Shown here piece by piece: positions 44,976-55,263 of a DNA stretch of 64,000 nt. Each line of letters opens with the position of its first letter. The stretch's first letter is position 1. The stretch spans positions 1 through 64,000 of the forward strand of contig JAPLFR010000011.1 of NCBI GenBank assembly GCA_026390575.1, written 5' to 3'. The position numbers and the translations under genes are program-made. The DNA is from Ignavibacteriales bacterium. GTDB lineage: Bacteria; Bacteroidota; Ignavibacteria; UBA10030. Below the pieces are notes generated by a model, which saw only the letters and a list, made by a program, of their open reading frames with translations, did not search any database and was not told the DNA's origin.

Positions 44976-46937
44976 ATGAATCTTCATATTATTGATATCG
45001 GAATAATCCTTCTCTATTTAATTTCTACAATATTTATTGGATTCTATATTTCTAAAAAAGCTACGAAGGACATGAATAGTTACTTCCTTGGGGGTAACCG
45101 TATTCCTTGGTGGGTTCTGGGTATTTCTGATGCTTCGGGTATGTTTGATATTTCCGGCACGATGCTTTTGGTTTATTGGCTTTCTGTGTATGGAATGAAG
45201 AGCATTTGGATCCCCTGGATATGGCCGGTGTTTAATCAAATTTTTTTAATGGTTTATTTATCTCCCTGGCTACGAAGATCAAATGTGATGACGGGTGCAG
45301 AATGGATGAAGACCCGTTTTGGGACGGGAAGAGGCGCTACGCTTTCCCATATCGTCGTAGTGATATTTGCTCTTATTAGTGTCATTGGATTTCTCTCGTA
45401 TGGGTTTAAAGGAATTGGGAAATTTGCCGTTGCATTTCTACCCGCCTTGGTAACTGACCCGGTAACGCTGGCTCATTACCCTCAAATAAATGCAAATCTT
45501 TATGCTCTCATACTTATGGGAATAACAACATTGTATGTTGTCAAGGGTGGAATGATGAGCGTCGTTGCAACAGAAGTCGTTCAATATTGCATTCTTTCAA
45601 TTTCTGCGGTTGCAATTGGTATTATAGCAATGGTTCACGTTTCCCCGGACATGATCAATAGTGTAGTTCCAGAAGGCTGGAAAAGCATGATGTTTGGTGC
45701 AAACCTGAATCTGGATTGGTCGACAGTGCATTCCATCCTTGCGACAAAAGTAGTCGCATTTAATCAATGGATCAAAACGGATGGCTATTCAGTTTTTGGA
45801 TTATTTTTTGGTATGATGCTCTTTAAAGGATTCTTTGTTGCCGCAGCGGGTCCCGCGCCTAATTATGATATGCAGAGAATTCTTTCTACACGCAGTCCGA
45901 AAGAAGCAGCAAAAATGAATTCCATGGTTAGTATTGTTCTTAATCCGACCCGCTATTTTATGGTTGCAGGTATTACAGTACTTGCCCTGACAAATTTTGA
46001 CACACTTTATAAAACCTCTTTAACGACTCCCGATTTTGAAGGAATTCTTTCTGAAGTTCTTGCTAATTATGTCCCTGTTGGCTTACTCGGTCTGCTTATG
46101 GCTGGTTTTATAGCGGCATTTATGAGCAATTTTGCAGCGACAGTAAATGCTGCACCTGCATATATTGTGAATGATATCTATAAGCGTTACATCAATCCTC
46201 ATGCAGATCCCAAAAAATATGTCAGGATGAGCTATATTGCATCTGTTGCTGTTGTCGTGGTTGGAATAACAACCGGATTCTTTGTTGAATCAATTAATCA
46301 AGCCGCACTTTGGATTGTTGCATCATTATGGGGCGGTTATACAGCAGCCAATGTTTTAAAATGGTACTGGTGGCGTTTTAATGGATATGGATATTTCTGG
46401 GGTATGGTTTCAGGTATTACAACTTCATTGGTGCTGCTTTTATTGAATAACCTGGGTTTTATTCCATTCTTGAATCATTGGCCGTTATCCGATAATCCAA
46501 GTATGAATTCTTTTCCCTTTATCTTTCTCAATTCTATCATTGGATGTTTGATCGGCACCTTCTTAACGAAACCAGAAAGTGATGAAGTGCTTATGAAGTT
46601 CTACCACAATGTTCGTCCTTGGGGCTTCTGGAAGCCGATCTATGAAAAAGTTGTGAAAATTGATCCAGAGTTTGTAGCGAATAAAAATTTCAAACGTGAT
46701 ATGTCAAATATCTTCGTTGGAATTGTATGGCAGATAACACTCATGGCGACACCTGTGTTTTTAGTACTACGAGATTTCAACTCGCTCTTGATCTGTCTTG
46801 GTGTGTTGGCAGTGACGTCACTCATATTAAAGTTTAATTGGTGGGACAACCTTGAATCCTCGTATGGTGAACAAAAGACGAAATTCGTATTTCCAGTGAC
46901 AGAGAATGGGACTTCAGCGGGACAAGGAAATAAATAA
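44976..46937 (+). CDS. Sodium/solute symporter (SSS family), probable sugar uptake
   Basis: The ATG at 44976 gives MNLHIIDIGIILLYLISTI, with GGAG 9 nt upstream; a TTG 15 nt earlier is less likely. The 653-residue protein has about 14 predicted membrane helices and SSS family features: FIGFYISKKATKDMNSYFLGGNRIPWWVLGIS (quoted in part as SYFLGGNRIPWW), GGMMSVVATEVVQY and LLMAGFIAAFMSNFAATVN. Substrates in the family range from glucose to sialic acid. Its place between the CBM9, GH5 and GH94 genes points to glucose or cello-oligosaccharide uptake, by inference only. Confidence 0.88.
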   Translation: MNLHIIDIGIILLYLISTIFIGFYISKKATKDMNSYFLGGNRIPWWVLGISDASGMFDISGTMLLVYWLSVYGMKSIWIPWIWPVFNQIFLMVYLSPWLRRSNVMTGAEWMKTRFGTGRGATLSHIVVVIFALISVIGFLSYGFKGIGKFAVAFLPALVTDPVTLAHYPQINANLYALILMGITTLYVVKGGMMSVVATEVVQYCILSISAVAIGIIAMVHVSPDMINSVVPEGWKSMMFGANLNLDWSTVHSILATKVVAFNQWIKTDGYSVFGLFFGMMLFKGFFVAAAGPAPNYDMQRILSTRSPKEAAKMNSMVSIVLNPTRYFMVAGITVLALTNFDTLYKTSLTTPDFEGILSEVLANYVPVGLLGLLMAGFIAAFMSNFAATVNAAPAYIVNDIYKRYINPHADPKKYVRMSYIASVAVVVVGITTGFFVESINQAALWIVASLWGGYTAANVLKWYWWRFNGYGYFWGMVSGITTSLVLLLLNNLGFIPFLNHWPLSDNPSMNSFPFIFLNSIIGCLIGTFLTKPESDEVLMKFYHNVRPWGFWKPIYEKVVKIDPEFVANKNFKRDMSNIFVGIVWQITLMATPVFLVLRDFNSLLICLGVLAVTSLILKFNWWDNLESSYGEQKTKFVFPVTENGTSAGQGNK

Positions 46938-46980
46938 CAGAAAAAGAATATCATGTGGGAAGTACGATCTTATATATAGA

Positions 46981-47005
46981 TACCCCGGTTTCAAAGTCCG
47001 GGGTA
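46981..47005 (+). terminator. Hairpin after the symporter gene
   Basis: taccccgg (46981-46988) pairs perfectly with ccggggta (46998-47005) around a 9-nt loop, 43 bp after the stop. Only ttctta follows, so termination would be weak. The 296-bp gap before the SGNH gene has nothing else I can support; a 105-codon frame overlapping it (46906-47223) lacks family features. Confidence 0.5.
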
Positions 47006-47233
47006 TTCTTATAGTATACTACTGTCAGCAAGCATCCACGTATTTCAAAGGACATCTCCTGATTCTTCATAAGGGAAAGATTATTTTTCCATTTGCCCTT
47101 TCTCCCATTCCTTCGCGAATCATACTATCATCAGAAATTGTTTCCAATCAATTCAGTATGGAATGGTTTCAAACTTTACTCTATATTGAAGGAAGTGAGA
47201 TTGGCAGGATTATTATAAAATGAAAAAAGTCGT

Positions 47234-49468
47234 ATGCGTAAGCTGAAGCACAATGGGAAAAAGATTCTATTTTATTCGTTGATGGTAATTTCACCATACC
47301 TCGTCTTAGCATTGTTAGAACTTGTGCTCAGACTATTCTCATTTGGCGATGATATGAGTCTCTTTATCCCAAGTTCTGATTCAAAGTACTACGAAATCAA
47401 TCGACTTGTCGGGGAAAGATATTTCAGCAAATATGACCATACAACGCCACTTTCTGAAATTTTTTTGAAGGAAAAGCCAACGAATGGTTATCGAATTTTC
47501 GTTTTAGGGGAATCATCAGTACAAGGCTTTCCGTACGATGCGAATGTTGCATTTACAAGAATTCTTCAGAGGCGCCTTCAAGATATCTTCCCAAATCGAA
47601 TTATTGAGGTTGTGAATCTCGGTCTCACTGCAATCAGCAGTTATACTCTCTTAGACTTTACAAATGAGCTTCTTCAACAAAAGCCGGATGTCGTCTTAAT
47701 ATATACCGGCCACAATGAGTACTATGGTGCTTTGGGTGTTGCTTCCATGGAAAACGGGTCAATTCCTCAATGGCTCAAAAAGCTCCATTTGAAGATTATT
47801 CATGTAAGGACATATCAATTGCTTCAAAAGGGAGTTGGAAGCATTCATAAACTTTTGTATCCCACCACGAAAGATGAAGCAAAAGCAACAATGATGGAAA
47901 AAATGGTTGGTAAGAATTTGATCCCGTTCGGTTCACACATGTATTTGGAAGGATTGAAACAATTCTCCGACAATATGAGTACTCTGTTGGGAAAATTGAA
48001 AGATGCACATGTTCCTGTTATTATCAGTGATCTTGTAAGTAATGTAAGAGATCTACCTCCTTTTCGCTCGTTGCAGTATGAAAATTATCCAAGAGCAGAT
48101 TCTGTGTTTTCCCACGCACAACGACTTGACGCTCATCATGTATTTGAAAAAGCAAAGGATGAATATATAACGGCAAAGAATTTAGACGTCGTTCGGTTCC
48201 GGGCACCGGAAGATATAAACAAAATAATTGCACATCTTGCCGATTCGCTTGAATTGTATCATCTCTCGTTACAATCGCTTTTTGAAAAATATTCTCCCCA
48301 GGGTATTATTGGAGACAATTTGATGACCGACCATCTCCATCCGAACGTTGATGGATATTTCTTGATGGCGGAGGGTTTTCTTTATGCACTGAGAGATCAT
48401 GGGATGATCGATACTGAGTGGGATTCTACGAGAGTGAAGCCATGGACATATTACAGGTACAACTGGGGTTTTACCGAACTTGACAGTATGATCGCAGTTC
48501 TTCGCATAAAGCATTTGAAAGCTGGGTGGCCATTTCAACCTGAGACCACAGTCAACAATTTCCGCGCTACATACAAACCGCATGGAATGATAGATTCATT
48601 AGCATTTGCCAGTATTATGTATATGGATGTAAATCCGAGTAAGGTACATAAAAAACTGGCTGACTATTATGAATCTATTGGAGATCTCTCTCGCGCTTCA
48701 AAAGAATATCTATCATTAGCATATATTTCTCCATCAGATATTTCATCGTATTATTATGCAGCCGATCTTGCGTATAAAGCAAAAGAGTACACCAACGCAA
48801 TCCGATATTTACAAGAATCACCGAGCGCTGATACGAATTTTTATGCCCAATTAACGCTTGCCTCAATTTATTATTCTCAAAAAAACTATAAAGAGGCTCT
48901 TGCATGCATAGACCGATTGGAAAAAATACACACAGATGGAAATAAATATTTGCAGATTCAGAGGCTTCAATACAACATTCTAAAAGATTCAGGACTTAGT
49001 TCCGATGCTGAAAAGACGCTCGCTGAAATTAAAAAAATAGATCCATCCTTCAACGAATCTGTAAAAGGGAAAAGTCTCGTCATTCTCATTCCCAATAGTA
49101 TAAAACCTTATTTAGAAAAAGCCGAGACATTGCGGAAAAACGGACAGCTCTCTGAAGCATTGTCTGTTTTAAAAGAAGCCAATACGATTCATGAAATCTC
49201 CTACACCAATCTTCTCATTGGGAAATTGCTATTTTCACAAAAAAATATTCAAGCCTTAACGTATCTGGAAAAAGCCCATAGAGAAATTAAGGACGATCCG
49301 TCACTGATGTATTGTCTATGTGCTTTATATATAATAAAACGGGACTTTCCTAAAGCTAAGACATCGATGGATAATTTTGTAAAATTACAAGGTGAGAATC
49401 ATCCGCAGTACAAACAATTGAAGGCATTATTTGAGAAACAAGTAAAAAATAATGAAGCTCGTAAATAG
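47234..49468 (+). CDS. SGNH-hydrolase-like membrane protein with C-terminal TPR repeats (paralogue 1)
   Basis: The 744-residue protein has one N-terminal membrane segment (about residues 14-34). SGNH blocks follow: GESS at 92-95 with the presumed catalytic Ser, TGHNEYYG from 158 (block III with Asn161), and DHLHPN from 366 (the Asp-x-x-His dyad). A TPR-rich region runs from about 470 to the end. It is likely anchored in the inner membrane facing the periplasm. SGNH enzymes remove acetyl or other acyl groups from glycans. It is closely similar to the gene at 53342 (shared GYRIFVLGESS, TGHNEYYGALGV). The two copies flank GH5 and GH94. Confidence 0.8.
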   Translation: MRKLKHNGKKILFYSLMVISPYLVLALLELVLRLFSFGDDMSLFIPSSDSKYYEINRLVGERYFSKYDHTTPLSEIFLKEKPTNGYRIFVLGESSVQGFPYDANVAFTRILQRRLQDIFPNRIIEVVNLGLTAISSYTLLDFTNELLQQKPDVVLIYTGHNEYYGALGVASMENGSIPQWLKKLHLKIIHVRTYQLLQKGVGSIHKLLYPTTKDEAKATMMEKMVGKNLIPFGSHMYLEGLKQFSDNMSTLLGKLKDAHVPVIISDLVSNVRDLPPFRSLQYENYPRADSVFSHAQRLDAHHVFEKAKDEYITAKNLDVVRFRAPEDINKIIAHLADSLELYHLSLQSLFEKYSPQGIIGDNLMTDHLHPNVDGYFLMAEGFLYALRDHGMIDTEWDSTRVKPWTYYRYNWGFTELDSMIAVLRIKHLKAGWPFQPETTVNNFRATYKPHGMIDSLAFASIMYMDVNPSKVHKKLADYYESIGDLSRASKEYLSLAYISPSDISSYYYAADLAYKAKEYTNAIRYLQESPSADTNFYAQLTLASIYYSQKNYKEALACIDRLEKIHTDGNKYLQIQRLQYNILKDSGLSSDAEKTLAEIKKIDPSFNESVKGKSLVILIPNSIKPYLEKAETLRKNGQLSEALSVLKEANTIHEISYTNLLIGKLLFSQKNIQALTYLEKAHREIKDDPSLMYCLCALYIIKRDFPKAKTSMDNFVKLQGENHPQYKQLKALFEKQVKNNEARK

Positions 49469-49560
49469 GCTGTCAATATTTTTGTACGATGAATTTCTCT
49501 TGAGCGGTTAGAGAAAATGCAATTGCAAAATTTTAGTAATAAAAATCATGAGGTAATCAT

Positions 49561-50865
49561 ATGATACGACAAAATATTTTTGTATCACTGCGCATAATGC
49601 TTTTCATGAGCGCGCTTGCAAGCTTGACCAGCACAGCAGTATACTCCAACGACACGTTAATTGTTGAAAAGCATGGTCAACTAAGCGTTAAAGGGAATCG
49701 GATAGTAGACAAAAATGGTGATCCTGTCGCTTTGCACGGAATGTGTTTGTATTGGAGCCAATGGAAAGGGCTATTCTATAATTACGATTGTGTGCAATGG
49801 CTTCGTGATGATTGGAAATGTACCGTTGTGCGTGCGTCGATGGCAGTAGAATCGGGAGGATATCTTACGAATCCGGAAACTGAAAAAGCTAAGATTATGG
49901 CTGTAATTGACGCGTGTATCGATTTAGGTATCTATGTTATTGTTGACTGGCATGATCATTATGCCCAGCGGCATGGAGATCAGTCAATTGCTTTTTTTGA
50001 AGAAATCGCAAGTACGTATAACGGCATACCAAACATAATCTATGAAATTTATAATGAGCCTTGGGGATCTGTCTCCTGGGCTGATTCTGTGAAGCCATAC
50101 GCGGATTCTGTGGCTAGACATATTCGCGCCATTGATTCTGTTAATCTTATTCTTGTTGGTTCTCCAAATTGGTCCCAGGATGTTGATGTTGCCGCTAATA
50201 ATCCTTTGTTATATAACAATATTGCTTATACATTACATTTCTATGCCGCAACCCACAAACAATGGTTGCGAAACAAAGCGACGACGGCATTGAATAGAGG
50301 CGCCGCACTTTTTGTGAGTGAATTTGGTACAACGACGTCGAGCGGAGATGGAACTATTGATTCCGCCGAAACAAATATTTGGATGCAATTTATGACTGAT
50401 AATAAATTGAGTTGGTGCAACTGGTCTGTTGCTGATTTAACCGAGACCTCCGCTGCATTAAAACCGGGCGCCAATGCCAATGGCGGGTGGCCGGACTCAG
50501 ATATTAGCATTTCAGGTCTTTTGATAAGAAGAAAACTTAGGGAAGCGTATGAGTTGTCCACAACAAGTGTGGGGACTGTGAGTGAAACGCCGTTGAATTT
50601 TGCATTACACCAGAACTATCCCAATCCGTTTAATCCATCAACAACGATCAGCTATTCGTTGCCTGAGGGAGCAAAGGTGAAAATTGATATATACAATCTT
50701 CTGGGACAAAAAGTGGCTGTCTTAGTCGATAGAGTTGAAGCTGCAGGCAATCATTCAGTTACATGGGATGCGCACAACTTCTCAAGCGGAATTTATTACT
50801 CTAGGATAAGAGCCGAAGGGGAAAAGACATTCGAGAAAACTCAAAAGTTAGCGCTTGTACGATAG
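49561..50865 (+). CDS. GH5 endoglucanase with T9SS sorting domain
   Basis: The 434-residue product has a signal peptide (about residues 1-29) and a GH5 (subfamily 2-like) catalytic domain: GMCLYWSQW, VRASMAVE, VIVDWHDHYA, the acid/base Glu166 in YEIYNEPWG, HFYAATHKQW and the nucleophile Glu254 in FVSEFGTT. A C-terminal T9SS tail (NYPNPFNPSTTISYSLP, from about residue 353) follows. It should hydrolyse beta-1,4-glucan outside the cell and be surface attached. SD GAGGT lies 8 nt before the ATG. It lies 38 bp upstream of GH94, so cellulose attack and cellobiose breakdown are likely cotranscribed. Confidence 0.92.
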   Translation: MIRQNIFVSLRIMLFMSALASLTSTAVYSNDTLIVEKHGQLSVKGNRIVDKNGDPVALHGMCLYWSQWKGLFYNYDCVQWLRDDWKCTVVRASMAVESGGYLTNPETEKAKIMAVIDACIDLGIYVIVDWHDHYAQRHGDQSIAFFEEIASTYNGIPNIIYEIYNEPWGSVSWADSVKPYADSVARHIRAIDSVNLILVGSPNWSQDVDVAANNPLLYNNIAYTLHFYAATHKQWLRNKATTALNRGAALFVSEFGTTTSSGDGTIDSAETNIWMQFMTDNKLSWCNWSVADLTETSAALKPGANANGGWPDSDISISGLLIRRKLREAYELSTTSVGTVSETPLNFALHQNYPNPFNPSTTISYSLPEGAKVKIDIYNLLGQKVAVLVDRVEAAGNHSVTWDAHNFSSGIYYSRIRAEGEKTFEKTQKLALVR

Positions 50866-50902
50866 AGCAAACATGATCTTCATTAATAAATAAGGAATAA
50901 AA

Positions 50903-53341
50903 GTGAAATACGGATATTTTGATGATAAACAAAAAGAATACGTAATAACACTTCCCGATACACCTTTACCATGGATCAATTACTTAGGCACCAGCGATTT
51001 CTTTGGAATCATTTCCAACACGGCAGGAGGATATTGCTTTTATCAAGATGCAAAACTTCGCCGTTTGACACGTTATCGGTATAATAATATTCCCATGGAT
51101 AGCAATGGCCGGTACCTCTATATCAAAGACGGCGATTCAGTTTGGAATCCAATGTGGAAACCTATGCGTGTTCCACTTGATAAGTACGAATGCCGTCATG
51201 GGTTGGGATATACGAAGATCACCGGACAAAAAAATGAGCTGGAGGTTTCTTCATTATTTTTTATTCCGTTGGGTTCTAGAAATGAAATCTGGCATGTGCA
51301 GGCAACAAATCATTCAAAGAAACTGAAAAAAATTCGGTTGTGGAGCTTTGTTGAATGGTGTCTGTGGGATGCTCTTGATGATATGACCAACTTTCAAAGA
51401 AATTATTCTACCGGTCAAGTTGAAATAGAAAATGGTACCATTTTCCACAAAACAGAATATCGCGAACGAAGAAATCATTATGGATATTTTTCTTCCAGCG
51501 AACCCGTCTCTGGTTTTGACAGCAGCCGTGATGCATTTGTAGGTGTGCATCAGGGACTGGATGCACCGCAAGCTGTCATGCAGGGAAGTTGTAAGAACAG
51601 TATTGCATATGGATGGTTGCCTATCGGTGTTCATCAAATAGACCTGGAGTTGAAACCAGGTGAATCAAAATCTATAAATTTCTTATTAGGGTATGCGGAA
51701 AATCCGCCTGAAAAGAAATTTCTCGAGAACGGAAAAATCAGAAAAGATGAATTTGAAGAAGTGAAAGCGAAATACTCGAAGACTTCGGATGTACTGGCCG
51801 CATTTCAAACACACAAAGATTATTGGGAAAACTTGTTCTCAACGTATCAGGTTGATGCACCTGATACGATCGTTAATCGGATGGCAAATATCTGGAACCA
51901 ATATCAATGTATGGTTACTTTTAACATGTCGCGCTCAACATCTTTATATGAATCCGGAATTGGCAGAGGAATGGGATATCGCGACAGCAATCAAGATATT
52001 CTGGGATTCGTGCACATCTTACCAGCCAGAGCACGTCAGCGGATGTTGGATTTAGCACGAACACAGCTTTCTGATGGCACATGCTTTCATCAATATCAGC
52101 CGCTCACCAAGAAAGGGAATGCTGATATAGGTGGTGGATTTAACGATGATCCTCTCTGGCTGATTCTATCCGTTGCGGCTTATCTGAAGGAAACAGGTGA
52201 TTACAGTATTCTCAGTGAAAAGACCGGTTTTGCGGATGTTCAGAATTCAGCAGCAACAATGCTTGATCATCTTACTATCTCACTACAGTATACGTTAAAT
52301 CACCGAGGACCGCATGGTTTGCCGCTTATTGGCCATGCTGACTGGAATGACTGCCTTAATCTGAATTGCTTCTCTACGACACCAGGCGAAAGCTTCCAAT
52401 TAGCAGGACATATCGAAAATGATAAAGTCGCCGAATCCGTCATGATCGCTGGTTTGTTTTGTAGAGCTTGTGAAGAGATGGCGAAAATTCTAAAAAACAC
52501 CGGAAAATCTGAACAAGCCGAAGAGTATCTGAAGCAAGCTGAAAATATGAGGAAGGTGATTTATGAGCATGGATGGGATGGTGAATGGTTCCTCAGGGCT
52601 TATGATTCTTTTAGCAGAAAACTTGGCTCATCAGAAAATGAAGAAGGTAAAATATTTATTGAAAGCCAGGGCTGGTGTGTTTTGGGCGGTGCTGGATTAG
52701 AAAATGGCTATGCAAAAAAAGCGTTAGACAGTGTCCGGAAACATTTAGCGACACCGAATGGAATCGTCTTGCAGCAGCCAGCTTTCCAAAAATATTATGA
52801 GCACTTAGGTGAAGTAAGTTCCTATCCACCCGGATATAAGGAAAATGCTGGTATCTTTACTCATAATAATACTTGGATACAAATTGCTGAAACCATGATC
52901 GGCAGGGGAGATCAGGCTATGGAATATTACAAGAGCATTTGTCCTCCGACGAAAGAAGATCAAATAGATATTTACCGTTCCGAGCCCTATGTGTATAGTC
53001 AAATGACCGCGGGCAAAGACGCCCCTACGCCAGGCGAAGGCAAAAATTCTTGGCTCACAGGCACAGTGGCTTGGTCTTTCGTCGCTCTTTCTCAATACAT
53101 TCTCGGCGTACATCCAGATTACAACGGATTACGTATTGATCCTTGCATCCCAAGTGCATGGAAAAAGTATAATGTCGTTCGAAAGTTTAGAAACAGTATT
53201 TATAATATTACAGTGCATAACCCAAAGAACGTTTGCAAAGGCGTGAAGAGTCTGAAGCTAGACGGAAAATTATTGAACGGTACTGTTATTCCAGTTTTGA
53301 ATGATGGGAAAACTCACACTGTAGAAGTTGAACTCGGTTAA
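50903..53341 (+). CDS. GH94 cellobiose phosphorylase
   Basis: The 812-residue protein has no signal peptide, so it is cytoplasmic. It is full length for GH94 and carries the family landmarks: GYFDDKQKEYVITLPDTPLPWINYLG at the N-terminus (only partly quoted: DTPLPWINYLG), GRGMGYRDSNQD, and HADWNDC at 478-484, the DWND motif that holds the general acid Asp. The phosphate-site region is followed by SWLTGTVAW near 708-716. It converts cellobiose and phosphate to glucose-1-phosphate and glucose. Cellobiose rather than chitobiose or cellodextrin preference is suggested by length and GH5 linkage but not proven. The start is a GTG with AAGGAA upstream. The TAA is directly followed by the ATG of the next gene. 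Confidence 0.93.
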   Translation: MKYGYFDDKQKEYVITLPDTPLPWINYLGTSDFFGIISNTAGGYCFYQDAKLRRLTRYRYNNIPMDSNGRYLYIKDGDSVWNPMWKPMRVPLDKYECRHGLGYTKITGQKNELEVSSLFFIPLGSRNEIWHVQATNHSKKLKKIRLWSFVEWCLWDALDDMTNFQRNYSTGQVEIENGTIFHKTEYRERRNHYGYFSSSEPVSGFDSSRDAFVGVHQGLDAPQAVMQGSCKNSIAYGWLPIGVHQIDLELKPGESKSINFLLGYAENPPEKKFLENGKIRKDEFEEVKAKYSKTSDVLAAFQTHKDYWENLFSTYQVDAPDTIVNRMANIWNQYQCMVTFNMSRSTSLYESGIGRGMGYRDSNQDILGFVHILPARARQRMLDLARTQLSDGTCFHQYQPLTKKGNADIGGGFNDDPLWLILSVAAYLKETGDYSILSEKTGFADVQNSAATMLDHLTISLQYTLNHRGPHGLPLIGHADWNDCLNLNCFSTTPGESFQLAGHIENDKVAESVMIAGLFCRACEEMAKILKNTGKSEQAEEYLKQAENMRKVIYEHGWDGEWFLRAYDSFSRKLGSSENEEGKIFIESQGWCVLGGAGLENGYAKKALDSVRKHLATPNGIVLQQPAFQKYYEHLGEVSSYPPGYKENAGIFTHNNTWIQIAETMIGRGDQAMEYYKSICPPTKEDQIDIYRSEPYVYSQMTAGKDAPTPGEGKNSWLTGTVAWSFVALSQYILGVHPDYNGLRIDPCIPSAWKKYNVVRKFRNSIYNITVHNPKNVCKGVKSLKLDGKLLNGTVIPVLNDGKTHTVEVELG

Positions 53342-55261
53342 ATGAAAGATAAGAAAAAGAAAAAAGAAATTGATCCTCCATCCGCTTTGAGTCTGTCTCC
53401 TCGGAAAAGGAGAATATTTATGGGAGTGGCTGTTACACTCCCATTCGTATGTATCCTGCTTCTTGAAATAGGTCTTCGAGTATTTCATTACGGAGGAAAC
53501 CTCGATCTGTTTATTGAAGGGCCGGATGGATATGGAGAATATCTCCGCTGTAATCCGAATGTTGCCCGACGTTATTTTTCCATGCAATCGAGCATACCGA
53601 CACCTCCCAAACAATTATTTCTTAAGCAAAAACCTTCGAATGGATATAGAATATTTGTGTTAGGTGAATCCAGTGCTGCAGGTTTTCCTTATGGAAATAA
53701 TGCTTCTTTCCCTAATGTGTTAGCGCGAGCTCTCTCAAATGCGTTTCCTGAAAAGCGTATTGAAGTAATTAATGTTGCGATGGCTGCTATCAACAGCTAC
53801 ACACTTTTAGATCTGGTTGATGAAGTCATTCAACAATCACCCGATGCATTACTTATTTATACAGGTCATAATGAGTATTACGGTGCATTGGGAGTTGGAT
53901 CAGCACAATCCCTGGGCAATTTTCGATGGCTTATTAATGCCTACTTGAAGCTTCAATCAATAAAAGTGTTTTTGCTCTTACGCGATTGTATCGAATGGAC
54001 AAGAATTCAGTTTAGTAGAATATTTTATAAAGGAAGCGAGGTTGATCCTTCTGCTACTTTGATGGAAAGAATCGTTGCTGAACAGACTATTCCGTATGGC
54101 AGTTCACTCTATGAAAACGGAAAAAAGCAGTTTCATGAAAACATAGATGCTATTCTTCAACGAGCTCAAAAAAGTGGTGTACAAGTGGTTCTGAGTGAAT
54201 TGGTAAGCAATGTAAGGGATCAAGAACCATTCATCTCGATAGAGGGTAAGGAAGGACCATCGGCAAAATCAATATATACTCTGGCACAACAATTAGAAGC
54301 ACATGGTGAATATGAAAATGCCAAACGAAATTATTATTTGGCAAAAGACTTAGATGCGTTGCGTTTTCGTGCACCAGAAGAGTTTAATTCAATCTTAAGG
54401 GAATTAGCGAAGAAATATAATATTCCGATTGTACCTGCAATATCGTATTTTGAAAAGGAATCTCCGAATACATTCATCGGGAGTTCTTTGATCCTGGAAC
54501 ATGTACATCCCAATATAAAAGGCTATTTTCTTTTAGCAAAAGCATTTTATGAAACAATTCAAAACAATCGAATGATTGGTACTGAATGGCCTTCGAATTG
54601 TATTGACCAAGAATGGAATCATGGATTGACCGAATTAGATAGTGTGTATAGTGCGCTGGTCATTCAGCAGCTAAAAGGGAGCTGGCCATTCCAACCGAAA
54701 TCTCTGCCCAATCAGTTTCTCAAATATTTTCGACCAGCTACTCAGATTGAAAAAATAGCCTTTCACGTTATTCAAACTGCAAATTATAGCCTCGAATCAG
54801 GCCATATGGAATTAGGCAATTACTATAAAAAACAGGGTATTCTTGATAAAGCTTTTTTAGAATATAATGCGCTCATTACATCAATTCCTCATGAAATAGA
54901 ATTCTATCAAAAGGCCGCAGCCGTTCTTCTTGAAGAAAAAGAATATGATAAAGCCTCACACTTGTTGCGCACGTCGCTAAAATATAAGGGGAACTATTTT
55001 GCATATAAGTGGATTGGACAAGTGGCGTTGATGGAGAATGATTATAAAGAAGCCATTTCGTTTTTATTAAAAGCAGATTTATTAGATACTCAGGTAGTAT
55101 TTAATTTATGTCGTGCCTATTATTCGGACGGTCAATGGAAGAATGGAGAAGTGTATTTTCGTCGGCTGCAAAATTTAGCTCCTCATTCTAACTATTTCGA
55201 CTATCTTAAGAAAATGCGAATTCAGTCGCTCATAAAAAATAGTACACCACCATCGAAATAA
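53342..55261 (+). CDS. SGNH-hydrolase-like membrane protein with TPR tail (paralogue 2)
   Basis: The 639-residue protein begins at an ATG touching the GH94 stop (TAAATG), so it is translationally coupled to it. One membrane segment lies at about residues 25-43. SGNH motifs are GESS (108-111), TGHNEYYGALGVGS and EHVHPN (386-391, where the usual Asp is Glu). C-terminal TPRs are shorter than in paralogue 1. The Glu for Asp change in the last block is notable and could alter the catalytic triad, although SGNH enzymes with dyads exist. Both paralogues are probably periplasmic esterases or transferases acting on a glycan. A decayed GH94 3' end follows at 55264, so this gene was once followed by another phosphorylase gene. 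Confidence 0.78.
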   Translation: MKDKKKKKEIDPPSALSLSPRKRRIFMGVAVTLPFVCILLLEIGLRVFHYGGNLDLFIEGPDGYGEYLRCNPNVARRYFSMQSSIPTPPKQLFLKQKPSNGYRIFVLGESSAAGFPYGNNASFPNVLARALSNAFPEKRIEVINVAMAAINSYTLLDLVDEVIQQSPDALLIYTGHNEYYGALGVGSAQSLGNFRWLINAYLKLQSIKVFLLLRDCIEWTRIQFSRIFYKGSEVDPSATLMERIVAEQTIPYGSSLYENGKKQFHENIDAILQRAQKSGVQVVLSELVSNVRDQEPFISIEGKEGPSAKSIYTLAQQLEAHGEYENAKRNYYLAKDLDALRFRAPEEFNSILRELAKKYNIPIVPAISYFEKESPNTFIGSSLILEHVHPNIKGYFLLAKAFYETIQNNRMIGTEWPSNCIDQEWNHGLTELDSVYSALVIQQLKGSWPFQPKSLPNQFLKYFRPATQIEKIAFHVIQTANYSLESGHMELGNYYKKQGILDKAFLEYNALITSIPHEIEFYQKAAAVLLEEKEYDKASHLLRTSLKYKGNYFAYKWIGQVALMENDYKEAISFLLKADLLDTQVVFNLCRAYYSDGQWKNGEVYFRRLQNLAPHSNYFDYLKKMRIQSLIKNSTPPSK

Positions 55262-55263
55262 TC

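Noticed and set aside
46906-47223. A 105-codon frame overlapping the end of the symporter gene
   Set aside because: It overlaps a clear coding region and then a hairpin, and has no recognisable features or SD.
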